DNA of 64,000 nt from Benincasa hispida (Eukaryota; Streptophyta; Magnoliopsida; Cucurbitales; Cucurbitaceae): positions 61,565,760 to 61,629,759 of the forward strand of contig NC_052359.1 of assembly GCF_009727055.1 (NCBI RefSeq), in the 5' to 3' direction. How positions within the stretch are numbered: position 1 is the stretch's first letter; every line of letters begins with the position of its first letter. The translations under genes were made by a program, and so were the position numbers. The notes beneath the pieces were generated by a model, which saw nothing but the letters and a program-made list of their open reading frames with translations, had not been told where the DNA came from and did no database searches. Positions 11,487-22,317 of the stretch are shown here, one piece after another.

Positions 11487-12590
11487 TGTTGGGGTTGATG
11501 CCCTAAATCTCGTAGAGTCCTGTAGTTTGTAAACACTTATATGAACAAACTATTTGTGAAGTAATAATATGAGATATTTTATTCACTACGGTCTATGAAA
11601 TATGAGATATTTTAGTTGCATTAACCACAAACAAATAAACTAAGATCTCTGGTTATCGTTGTAACTTAAGCATGTACATGGAGACATACAAGTGGATCAT
11701 GCTTTAAGTGTTAACCTAAATGGTCTATAGTATATAGATAAAAGAGGGAAACCTTATCCTGGTGACGCTACGAGTGTGGCCTGCTTTGTAGATATTACAA
11801 GTGTTGTAAAGTGTTACAAATGGTTTGATCCTGACCATTCATGTATTAGACATGTGAGCAGGGATGCTCTATACAAAGGAGTTTGTATAAAATCGGACCA
11901 CAAAATGTTTAGCCTTGTTATATAACATCGTTCATGACAAAGACTTTCATTTCACTAGAATGACCATAGGTAATATGACCTTAATCCTAAGTGAGTTGGG
12001 AACTCCTTCCTATGAGGGCGATTCTTTGATTTGCATACGAGTGACCAGATCGCCGTCTCAAACCTACCACTTTGGGGATTCGTTTAATTAGGAGATGGGA
12101 ACTCAGCTATACAAGACGAAATTCACTCCTTCCCTGACGCAGGGGTAAGTAGATAAATTGCTCCTTTAAGGGCTGATTCTAGGGTTTGTACATTGTGGGG
12201 TCACACCTTCTCTTTGCCCGAGAAGTGTTTACTCATAGTAGGACTATGATGTATTGTTCATTGGAGGAATCAGTGGTACTTAAGGAGTTAGATGTGATTA
12301 CAGGGGGAAAACGATAAATTGGTCTAACTGTATTTACGAGTAATTTATGAAAGGTCATCGTATTATTGATTGTTATATCCAATGGACATAGAAATATATA
12401 TGTAGCGCGAAAAGTGCAATTGTCGATCTTTAGTGGAGTGCTCGACAGTTAACAGATAGTGGATATTGTGATTAAAGAGTTTAGTTAGTTATTCACGTAA
12501 CGTTGGAGCTTCAAGCTACATGTTCATAAGGTCTCCTTGGTAGCTCAATGGATTCATGTTGAGAATCAGTTTGGATAACATTAATTCCTT
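11487..12590 (+). mobile_element. Copia-type LTR inserted in Copia-1 pol, internally deleted
   Basis: It starts TGTTGGGGTTGATGCCCTAA, the LTR start shared with Copia-I at 54243, and follows that LTR through the conserved 'gtttgtaaac', 'tggggattcgt' and 'ggagcttcaagc' blocks in plus orientation. It departs at about 12575 and ends near 12590, so about 0.9 kb of a 2-kb LTR is missing. The flanking Copia-1 sequence jumps from the pre-RT linker to the integrase RNRTL region, so host DNA was deleted too. No clean target duplication is visible (left flank tcaac). Confidence 0.75.
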
Positions 12591-13490
12591 CAACAGGGTT
12601 CGATTTCTCTTTTTTTATACACCATTCTGTTGAGGTATACCGGGTGCTGATAGTTGGGATACAATTCCATGCTCTATCAAATAGCCTTGGAATTTCATGA
12701 TGTTGATCCAACTTCTGCGACTACGGCATAGCCTTGTACTCCTTGAACTTTTCAAGGGCTTCAGACTTATGTTGCATTAAATAAATATACCCATATCTAG
12801 AATATTCATCAATAAAAGTGATTAAATATTCAAACCCTTCTCTTGTCTTAACATTCATTGGACCACAAAGGTCTGAATGTACAAGCTCTAAGGGTTTTTT
12901 GGCCCTGTGACCTTTTCTAGTAAAAGATCTTTTAGTCATTTTACCTATAAAGCATGACTCACATACATGTAAAGAATTTTCTTCTAACTTGATTAGAAGT
13001 CTATTCTTAACCAGTCTCTCAATCCAATTGAGATTTATGTGTCCTAATATTAAGTGCCAAAGATGGGCATTTTCTTTAGGAGAAGTTTTCTGTCTTTTAT
13101 TCTGAGTTACCGCAATTTTATTCTGTCTTTAAGAGAGCTTTAGTTGCTAATAGTCTTAGCACATATCGTTTATCCTTCAGTTTAACAGAACAAATTTTAA
13201 TACCATTTTTGTAAATAAACACTTTATTTATATTAAAAGATAAAGTGTATTTTTGTTCATGAAGACACTTTATAGAAATTAAGTTCCTCTTTAGATCAGG
13301 AACTATATATACATTTTCTAACCAAATATATATTTTCTGTAGAGTAAACCGGAGTCCTCCCACTGCCCTCACAGAGACAACGTGTCCAATTCCTACATGC
13401 ATCGACGCATCGTCATCTCACCAGGTGTCAGCTGCTGCCAGGAACCAATTTCCTAATATGAAAAACAAATATGGTTAGTGGCCATAAATT
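12591..13490 (-). pseudogene. Copia-1 GAG-pre-integrase and integrase
   Basis: Minus strand from right to left: 13402-13118, the region before integrase (LISIKCLHEQKYTLSFN); then an N-terminal zinc finger WHL-x-LGH with VCESC at about 13060-12965; then the rve core 12939-12721 with HSDLCGP, FIDEYSRYGY and LMQHKSEALEKFKEYKA; then 12711-12591 with the IEHGI/QNG region. The second catalytic Asp block expected after KEYKA is missing, and the region where QNG meets RNRTL is frameshifted before it is cut by the inserted LTR. Non-functional. Confidence 0.85.
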
Positions 13491-14356
13491 TATTATCTAG
13501 GTCGAATTATCATTCTCCATTAAACAAGTCTCCGATACAAGTAAATCGCATTTACCTTGCTTGGCCTTCTTCTTTTCTGCCAAGTACTTGGGACAATTCC
13601 TTCTCTAATATCCCTCCTGGTTGCAATGGAAACACATTCCCTTTACAGCCTCAGCCTTCTTGTCCTTTTAGGCAGCAACTGGTATATTAGCTTTCTCCTT
13701 TCCACCTTTCTTCTTCTTCCATTTTTTAGTGCCAGAAGAGGAAGGTACAAACTTAGTTCCAGAGGTCAAAGCTTTGTAGAACTTTTTGGAGGACGAGGCA
13801 ACATTTACCTCACCCTTTTGTTCCGTGACTTTCATCAAGGATTGGAAAGTCTATAGCTCGTTGAGTAAGGTGACCAAGTTGTAGTCAATCCTATTCATAA
13901 CAGCATTACTATGGAATTGTAGGAAACTTTCAGGTAAATTTTCTAGAATGAGGCTAACCTGACTGGCCTCATCAATGATAGAGCGTTCATCTCAGCCACA
14001 TTGAAGTGGACCATCATATTCAGAACTTGTTCTCAAACAAAGGCCCCTTTTTGCATACAGGTATTGAAGATCTCATGATCCCATGTGCAGTGAGCATGGA
14101 CTCATGCTTCTTGGCCAAGACTTCAGAAAGGCTTGTCAATATATACGCTCAGACCTTTTCATTTTCCCGTACCCAACGCTCATATGCCTCCCAACGTTTC
14201 AAGTGGCATTTTGAGCTGGGCTGGAGGGCATTCCTCCAACAGGACAAATCATAAGTTATCGATGATCAGAACTATATTGATTGTGTTTTTCCATGGGATG
14301 TAATTGTCACCAGTTAATTTTTCAGCGTTGAGCATCTTTAGAGTCGCAGAAGTCAT
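13491..14356 (-). pseudogene. Copia-1 gag (nucleocapsid) with stops
   Basis: The start codon at 14356-14354 opens M-T-S-A-T-L-K-M-L-N, followed by KLTGDNYIPWKNTIN, the usual start of this copia gag (UBN2/DUF4219 type), with a stop after the IIDNL block. Further left, at about 13650-13600, the CCHC knuckle reads CFHCNQEGY then a stop then RRNC; the His is changed to Tyr and an in-frame stop interrupts it. The protein cannot form a capsid. Opposite-strand frames here are shadows. Confidence 0.8.
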
Positions 14357-15897
14357 ATATATAATATTGCTAAAACATATAATTTATTTATATTAGTAAT
14401 CCATGCACTAACCATTTTTTAAAAATGAATTAAATTTAGAAAAATAATTTCATGCACCCTATATGAAATCTATTTTGCAATGATGTTACAGTGAGGCAGG
14501 GCAAAAGCCACCGTAGGGTAATCAGGTACCCCTTCACTGAAATGAGACAATCTCAACCAATATACAGAACAACTCTTTGTTCCTGTAAATATTAGTCACC
14601 ATTGTTCGATCAAAAGATTGTTAACTAGCTTAACATTTTCTTATAAGTGTAACCCCTCATTTTAGATTCGAGAGTTCTATCCCAATGAGTCAACTGCAGG
14701 GAAAAATATATTGGGGCAAAAACTAAAGCAACCCTATCCATTTCTGGAGTTTGAGTAAAGAGTCATGCAAATGCCATCTGTAGGAGGGCACAAGCAGAGG
14801 TGCCTAGAGGCCAAGTATGAAAATTTACTACAAATTAATGAGAGAGACCATAGGACTCTCTCCATTCACCTTGGTATTGACCTATACAAACACAACCTAT
14901 AGGGAGACACAAACAAAGGTGCCTTGAGAGTATAGGTCTCACAATGTAAAATATGAGGGAGAAATGTGAAAAGAACAATGAAGTATCATATACTCCATTT
15001 TCCTCTCACTGAGTGTTTTACCTAGGGATAATTTAACTTAGGAAAAATACGGCTACTGATTTTCACTAAGTGATTATTTAAGTCTGCCCAATAATAACAT
15101 CTGCTTTGGATAGTTAAACAATTTTGATTAATGTTCATTAAATATTTTAATAAACTTTAATAAATAATTGCATGCTTGTAGCAAATCTATCTAATTCACC
15201 TTTCCGGTCAGTTCCCAGATAGGAGTGTTCCGTTTTCGTCAGATTAAATACCACAGCCTAGACAGAACTAGCCTTAGACAAAGGTCCCTTAGAGACACAT
15301 TTGCTACAACTTTAATATTTTATTAAAATCATTTTAATCCTATCAAACTTATTAAAAAGATTAAACTAATTTCTAATCATATTAGAAATATTGTGAACTT
15401 AGGTCTATATGAATCATATTTTAAACTATTTAAAATAAATGATTTTAACCTAAATTTGTATGCAATTATTTATTATTGATTTTAATTTCTAGTTTCATTT
15501 AATTATAACAATTATAAAACAAATGAAATAAATTAATCCCATACATTGCGTTTGAAATCATACTTAGGAAAAGTTATAACAATTATAAAATTACTTAAAG
15601 TAATGACATGCTTTATGCAATTTCCATTTCATTATTCAACATACATAACATTTATATAATAAAGTAATGAAATTGATAATGATATTCATCAAAACATGCA
15701 TACTATATATTATAATAATTATCATATAATGATGCATGATGATGTCATTAATGCATGCACTATATATTGTAACATTTATATTATATGATCCATGCACATG
15801 CTATAAAATAAATTATGCAATTATATTGAAATAGTTATAATATTTATGGTGCATGAAAAAATGCATAACCTAAGGTGAGATTTTCTATATGGCATAC
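14357..15897 (-). other. Copia-1 untranslated leader, gag-proximal part
   Basis: Long noncoding leader between primer site and gag, aligned by eye with the Copia-2 leader (44554-46893). It holds two related blocks (about 14760-14815 and 14890-14940: 'ggagggcacaagcagaggtgcc' type) and the strongly conserved 'aaatctatctaattcacctttcc' block at 15185. It is cut at 15898 by the inserted Athila-like LTR; the rest of the leader resumes after 19560. Confidence 0.75.
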
Positions 15898-16151
15898 TGA
15901 TGACATGCAGAAATGCATGTCATCTTAGTCCTTTTACTTAGAATTATGAAGGTTGTTAGGCAGAAATGTGTCGATTGTGCTAGGAATTCATGAGAAAAGG
16001 AGTTTGCGTCGATCAACATGATGAATCTCAGCATTACTTTGCGTTAATTATGGGTTCAATGTTCTATTTTTGTAGCCAATGTAGGAAATGAACGCAAACG
16101 TGAAAATCGGACCATCGCATAGACAACCGCATGCGGAGAAACACTCCATCG

Positions 16152-16152
16152 N
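16152..16152. other. Ambiguous base (N)
   Basis: Undetermined base inside LTR B. Confidence 0.95.
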
Positions 16153-16488
16153 AGGTAAACGCATCGATCAACGCATGGATATTACGGTAATCAGCCGCAT
16201 GTGTCCATCGCATGGGAGTTACGCTCGTCAAGCGATTTTGGTCATCATGTAGAGTTGCGGTGTTAAGCGAATACGGCTATTAAATGATTACGGCTACGCG
16301 ACAATGCATTCTAATGGGATCAACGCAAGGTTGGTGGAATGAACGCATCAACGCAGCTACCTCAAGAAAATCCAAAGCTGATGCTAACATTTAACCTACC
16401 ACGCCATTAGTGGCAAGGTTCAGAAAGGACGAACGTGTTGAGCATCAGACTCAGAGTAGTCTAATTAATGCTGTCGGCGGCCAAACTC

Positions 16489-16496
16489 TATAAATA
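16489..16496 (+). promoter_or_regulatory. TATA box of Athila-like LTR B
   Basis: tataaata in the context ccaaactctataaatagaag. The solo copy has tatataaa at 28703-28710, and the related LTR C has tataaata at 23972 and 58009 in a similar 'agctctataaata' context. Position within the LTR and conservation between copies support a U3 promoter. Confidence 0.7.
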
Positions 16497-18026
16497 GAAG
16501 CCGATGAGCTCAAATTCATTTTATCCAAGGTTTTCGCCTGAGGTTCGCCTATGGCGGATCCTTGTGATCCAGAAAAACTGCGTGAGAAGACGCTGAGAGT
16601 TCTTCACCTCCTTTATCCATTTCGAGTGACGATCGGAGCCTTTGATCGGAGCTAGATCTCGATAGAGTCAGCTCCTTCATCCATCCATGGCACTACCGGC
16701 AGCCTTGACGCATATCCGCTGGAAGCAAAGTTTTACTTCCAGCCGATCATTTCTTTTCCTTTCTTTTTCTATATTGTATTGTATGATATTTTGAATTAAG
16801 AAATTAAAACAATGTGTTTTCAATGCATTTCTCTATTCCTTCGACTCCATCTCTATCTTCTTGCTTAGCATCTTTACTTTCATTGCAACACTTAGTGAGA
16901 TTGCTTGGGTATTGCATACTTAGTCATGTGGATTAGGGATATGAAGCATGTAGCAACCCACTGAGAGGTGTGCGTTGTTCAAGTATGTGAGTAATCTTAT
17001 TTTCTTAGTGTGAAGCTGCTGCAACGCCTGTCTATGGGCTAACACATTGCTTGTCTATGAGTGAAGTCAGCAATAATCAACTGCCCGAGAGGGTAAGTGG
17101 TTGAATGCATTAAGCAAGGTATGCGTTGTTCACTAGGGATAGTAACAACCATAGGTCAGCAAAGTTTATGCGATTGTCTTGTATTATGTATGCTTCATTC
17201 GTCCATTAGGGATACTCGGGAGGGTAGTCTAAGGACAGGATCTAGGCTTGGGAAGGTCAGGTCAGAATCTAGGCTTGGGAGAGCATGAATAGAACACATA
17301 ATACCAGAGATAGGCGCTTAGGAATGAGCAGTATTTGTTATTAACGCATCACATGCATCCTTGAGATAGGATAGGATTGAATGTGGTTACCTTGCTTTCA
17401 TGCATTTTGCATCATCGCATAGGACAAGAGTAGAGACTTAGGAATAAGCTCTATGGACACTTTGCGTTCAACACATGCATCCTAGAATTAGGAGCATCGC
17501 ATTTCCATTGGAAAATGACTTTTCGTGTATGGTTGTAACATGATCGCATAGTCTGACGCTGACTAAGGTTCCCTTGTGGTCACTCTTAAGGGTTGCAATG
17601 AAAACATCTTCGCATTTTATCCATTTTCCATTTCATTTATTTCATGTTAAGGTTTGTCGCATCTCTATCTTTCATGCATATTCTCATTGTGTTGTCTGTT
17701 AGATAGGAGTAGGAGTAGGATTAACTTAGCAACATCCCCTTTATTCTTTTATTCAACCGCTGCATGCACAATCATTGCAAACATATAGTTACAAGTCCCT
17801 GTGTTCGACCTCAGATTACCTGAGAAACTTGCATTCATGTTATACTTGGCATGAACGTAAGAAAACGTGTGGCAGGATGCATGGTCATCACATACATTCG
17901 TTAACGCAATTTTCATTCCAATGCATGACCATTGACGCATGACTATCAACGCATATCTTAGGAACATGCATCGCATAATGCGACCACGGTAGTTGTCGAG
18001 TAAAATTGACTTCCAATTTCCGCACA

Positions 18027-18919
18027 TAAATTTTTTGGCGTCGTTGCCGGGGATTTGGCAACTAAATATTTGTTAAGTTTTGTGTCTCTGTGAGCAAACT
18101 TTTTATCTTGAGTGTATTGCAGCTTGTGCGACCAGGTTGCAAACAATATTGAAGTGTGGGCAATGTGCTGAAAGTCAGTATTGACCCCAAGGTAGGAGGG
18201 CAATTAGTTGCAAAAGAGCCGAAGGCAGTTCTAAGCTCATGGTGGCCAACATGCGCCCAACAATTTTCGGAAGTTCCAATGGTCAAGGAAACTTGACCCA
18301 AGCAGTTGAGAGCCATCTCCTGCATGGAAGACTCCTTGCGGTGACAACACGCCTATTTTTTTCCAGGGACGTCTTCTACCCTATCTTTACTTTGCTTTCT
18401 TAGTATAGGTTATTTTTATTTTATTTTGGATATATGGTTGCTTCCTTGGTTTTAGGTACGTTTGCTCCTGTAGGTGCAACAATAAGTCTCCTTGGTTCGT
18501 AGTTCAACGGAAGAATTCCTTTCACCCTTCAACGCAAGGCTTCAATCACGTGGATTCCAACGCATGAGCGCATGTGTTGTTCCGCCTAAGGTCTTTTCTT
18601 GTTATCTTGTATATCTTATCCTTTTAAAATTCTCTTTTTTCCGATTGTGTTGTTTTGCGATGTTTTTATAATGGTACGTATAGTTCACCACATTTTCTAA
18701 CTAATCAATGCAAGACATTCTTTACTTTTATTAGCTTCTTCAAATTTTTAAAGTCTTAAGTTTTATTTTGTGCAAACCTGTGTTCAAACATTTATTATCG
18801 CATTCTTGTAATTTTGTTTTTAGCTTTGCAGTGAGAACGCTGCCAACCTCTAAGTTTGGGGGTGGCAGCGGTCTCGGAGAATTGCATTTATTATATTGCG
18901 ATCATTTGAAAAAAAAACT
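18027..18919 (+). mobile_element. Athila-like complex 1 interior with tRNA-Asp primer site
   Basis: Primer binding site TGGCGTCGTTGCCGGGGA at 18036-18053 complements the plant tRNA-Asp 3' end with one mismatch, as in Athila-type Ty3/gypsy elements. The following 0.87 kb is noncoding. It includes the 'ctaagtttgggggtgg' purine tract inside an 8-bp stem (CGCTGCCA 18838-18845, TGGCAGCG 18863-18870). It ends in an A-run directly against an inverted LTR. No gag or pol is present. Confidence 0.75.
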
Positions 18920-19560
18920 TGATGTGCGGAAATTGGAAGTCAATTTTACTCGACAACCAAATCCCGTGGTCGAATTATGCGATGCATGTTCCTAAAATAT
19001 GCGTTGATAGTCATGCATTGGAATGAAAATTGCGTTAACGAATGTATGCGATGACCATGCGTCCTGCCACAAGTTTTCTTGCGTTCATGCCAAGTATAAC
19101 ATGAACGCAAGTTTCTCAGGTAATCTGAGGTCGAACACAGGGACTTGTAACTATATGTTTGCGGTGATTGTGCATGCGGTGGTTGTGTAAAAGAATAAAA
19201 GGGATGTTGCTAAGTTAATCCCACTCCTACTCCTTTCTAACAGACAACGCAATGAGAATATGCATGAAAGGTAAAGATGCGACAAACCTTGGCATGAAAT
19301 AAATGAATGGGAAAATGGATAAAATGCGAAGATGTTTTTATTGCAACCCTTAAGAGTGACCGCAAGTGAACCTTAGTCAGCGTCAGACTATGCAATCATG
19401 TTACAACCATAAACGGCAAGTCATTTTCCAATGGAAATGCGATGCTCCTAATTCTAGGATGCATGTGTTGAATGCAAAGTGTCCATAGAGCTTATTCCTA
19501 AGTCTTTACTCTTGTCCTATGAAATGATGCAAAATGCATGAAAGCAAGGTGACCACATTC
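18920..19560 (-). mobile_element. Athila-like LTR B, inverted partial copy of complex 1
   Basis: Reverse complement of the last ~650 bp of the forward LTR (about 17378-18026), very similar over its length by eye. It begins at the LTR 3' end (TGATGTGCGG as read on plus) and is cut at 19560. With the forward LTR it makes inverted arms of about 640 bp separated by about 0.9 kb. Confidence 0.85.
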
Positions 19561-19959
19561 TCGGAACGTTGCAACGCTATGGAAAAATTCTTCCATTCGT
19601 CTCTTTGAGCACAACATTGTAACACTATTGTACAGTCGCCTACTATACAATGGCGATCTTTTCCAATTTTGCTCCAATTCGGATCTTGTTTTCTCCAGAA
19701 CTTGGTCGGAAAAAATCAAAATCGACCCGGACTATGAATATACAGGCTTGATTGCATAAGTATGCCCAAAACACCGAGTCCTTACAAACCAATTTGTAAA
19801 GAAAGCAGTAAATCTAAAGACCAATCATGAAACATCCACAATTGCAAAATCAACATTCATCAACATGAAACGCATAAAAAAATACAGTACCTACCACAAG
19901 CTAAAAAATAATTCTAGAAATTTAAAACTATGAACAAAAAACGCCACTCTGATATCAAT
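19561..19959 (-). other. Copia-1 leader, LTR-proximal part, and primer site
   Basis: Leader resumes after the nested complex. At 19943-19957 the plus strand reads gccactctgatatca, that is TGATATCAGAGTGGC on the minus strand, a diverged initiator tRNA-Met primer site adjoining the LTR end at 19960. Host leader next to the complex is partly deleted. Confidence 0.7.
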
Positions 19960-20250
19960 TGAAGGACTGTGAGATTTGATGCAGAAGCAAGGATCAATCC
20001 TAATTTACAATTTCACAGGGAATTAAAATTCAGAAACAAAAGATATGAATTCTAACAAAAATTACAGCATGCTTAACCAAAAAAAAAAAAAAAAAAAGAA
20101 GAGAAAATAGGATTTAGATTACCGACTCTTGAAGTCACAAAGCATTCATGAAATCCTCTCCAATGATCAGGAATTCTTCTCTTAAAACTTGATCTCAACG
20201 AACAAGAAAACAGTAATATCTAATATGGACATCACTACAAAAGAGCCTTC
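19960..20250 (-). mobile_element. Copia-1 5' LTR, first segment
   Basis: Reads inward from its 3' end (tgaaggactgtgag..) next to the primer site. It includes an A18 run at about 20080. Interrupted at 20251 by a solo LTR; the CCTTC at 20246-20250 is the target duplication. Confidence 0.75.
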
Positions 20251-22020
20251 TGTTGGGATTGGTGTCCTAATTCTCTTGGTAGTCTCGTAGTTTGTAAACA
20301 TTTTGTAATCATATTTTTATTTATAAAATAAATTTTATTTTATAAGCATTTACTCAAATCTAATAAACTAAGATCCATAGTTATTTCATATAACTTAAGC
20401 ATGTATGTGGAGATATATAAGTGGATCATGCCTTAAGTAATAACCTAAATGCTATGCAGTAGATGGATAAAGGAGGGATATCTTATCCTGATGACACTAC
20501 GGATACGACCCGCTTTGTAGACGTTATAAGTGTTATAAAGTGCTATAAACGGTCTGATCTTGACTATTCATGTTGAGACATGTGGGCGGGGGTATCCTAT
20601 ACAAAGAGTTTGTATAAGACCAGACCCACGAGATGATTAGACTCTTTATATAACGCCATTGATAATTGAGACTTACATCTCACTAGGATGACCATAGGTG
20701 ACATGGTCTTAATCTCGAGTGAGTTGGGAACTCCTGTTCATGAGGGCGGTCCTTTGATTTGTATGGGTGAGAGCAGCCAGATTGCCAACTCAATAAGACT
20801 ACCATTTTGGGGATTCGTCTGATTGGGGAGCTGGGAACTCAGCTACACAAGACGGAATTCACTCCTTCCCAGAAGCAGGGGTAAGTAGATAGATTGTTCT
20901 CTTAAGGGCCGATTTCGGGTCTTGAACATAGTGGCCATACCCTCTCTATGAAAAAGAAGACTCAGTCATAGTAGGACTATGACTTATTTTTCATTAGAGG
21001 AATCAGTGGTACTTAAGGAGTTAGATGTAATTACAGGGACAAAACGGTAAATTGGCCCAGCTGTACTTACGAGCGATTTGTGAAGGGTCATCGCACTGTT
21101 GACTAGTTATATCCAATGGACACAGAAATATATCTGTAGTGCAAGGAGTGCAGTTGTCAGTCTTTAGTGGAGCGACCAATAGTTAACGGATGGTGGATCT
21201 CTGATTAAAGAGTTTAGTTAGTTATTCACGTACTGTTGGAGCTTCAAGCTAGAGATCCATAAGGTCCCCTTGGTAGCTCAGTGGGTTCAAGTTGAGAATA
21301 AGATTTTGGGTTAATTTGAAGTGCTCAAATTAACAAGAGGAAGTTTTATATGTGATATAATTGATATGATGTATTGGATACATTAATTGGAGGAATTCAT
21401 ATAAATTTGATTTATACCATAACATAGAAAAAGAACTATGGTTTATATGTTTCAAGGTCTACACGATTGAGTTGATTATACGGTAGTTATTTGTTTACTC
21501 GTTGTTAAACGATCAAGTAGAAAAGTCTATACAATAGGCTTCTGTTTACTAAACGATCGAGTGATAAGGTCTATACAATAGACTTCATACATCTCCCACT
21601 TACTCGATCGTCTTCCTCCTTCATTCCTTTATCCAAATTCACACAGAGCCCACAACTCCTGGATTCTCACACTGAGAATACCAAGGTAACCATTGTAGTG
21701 GTGTTCTAGTTCCGTTCAAGGATCGAGTTGGACTCGATTAGTATCGAGGTTCATTCAGGCGTTCGTTGAGATCGAGTTCTGTTCATTGCATTCAAGTGGT
21801 TCTTTGGACGCATTGGACATTGATCGAGGGATACTTGAAGAAAGGTTCTTCAAAGCTATGCATACTCTATCCCTTGTTCATCTTTTAAGAAGCATGCTTG
21901 TAATTTACTGTTTATGCATAATCTGTTTCTTGTAGACTGTAATGTATTTCTGTTCATTCTAAATGGAATTTGGAACGATCCGCTTCCGCTCATTGGATAT
22001 CTATGTTTAGATTTTCTTCA
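20251..22020 (+). mobile_element. Solo copia LTR with CCTTC target duplication
   Basis: 1,770 bp, starting TGTTGGGATTGGTGTCCTAA and ending ..attttcttca, flanked by CCTTC at 20246-20250 and 22021-22025. Removing it restores host LTR text '..gagccttctgtattctctt', which matches sister LTRs at 22580 and 38395. No interior remains, so it is a solo LTR left by LTR-LTR recombination. Confidence 0.9.
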
Positions 22021-22317
22021 CCTTCTGTATTCTCTTTTGGGCTAAAAATCACAGGAGTTTGTGGGCTATGTGTATTAATTTAGTAGTGAAGGAGAGAAAG
22101 GATTTTGAGAGAAAATTATTCTAGAGATCATTCTTGGGAGAGCCAAAACCTTTCTAATACTTTGTGTCTTTTGGGAGGAAGAAGACGATCATCATCGTAA
22201 CTTGCCAATCTCTCATGTCCATGATAAGAGAGAAACAAGGGAAGAGAGTTATAACTCCCTCCTTAATTAAATTCAAAATTGATGTAATAAAATTTAATAT
22301 ATATATGATAACCACAT
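22021..22317 (-). mobile_element. Copia-1 5' LTR, second segment
   Basis: Continuation of the LTR broken at 20250 ('ctgtattctcttttgggc', 'gtgggct..', 'gaagagagttataactccctcc'). It is cut at 22318 by the 3' LTR of Copia-3. Confidence 0.75.

Larger units (their letters stand above)
15898..18026 (+). mobile_element. Athila-like LTR 'B', forward copy of complex 1
   Basis: Starts TGATGACATGCAGAAATGCA and ends at ..ccgcaca, just before a tRNA-Asp primer site. The same LTR occurs as a solo copy at 28275-30216 with ends TGATGA..TCATCA. TATA box tataaata at 16489-16496. It is inserted in the Copia-1 leader (left flank catac). It is rich in CGCAT/ATGCG pentamers. A single N lies at 16152. Confidence 0.85.

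Noticed and set aside
11487..12590. Clean solo LTR with target duplication
   Set aside because: The flanks do not match, host pol is deleted at the junction and the LTR lacks about half its length, so only an LTR-derived insertion is claimed.
18036..18053. Partial tRNA gene
   Set aside because: Matches only the 3' end of tRNA-Asp, directly after an LTR; it is a primer binding site. The same applies to 25136, 49640 and 59180 and to the tRNA-Met-like sites.
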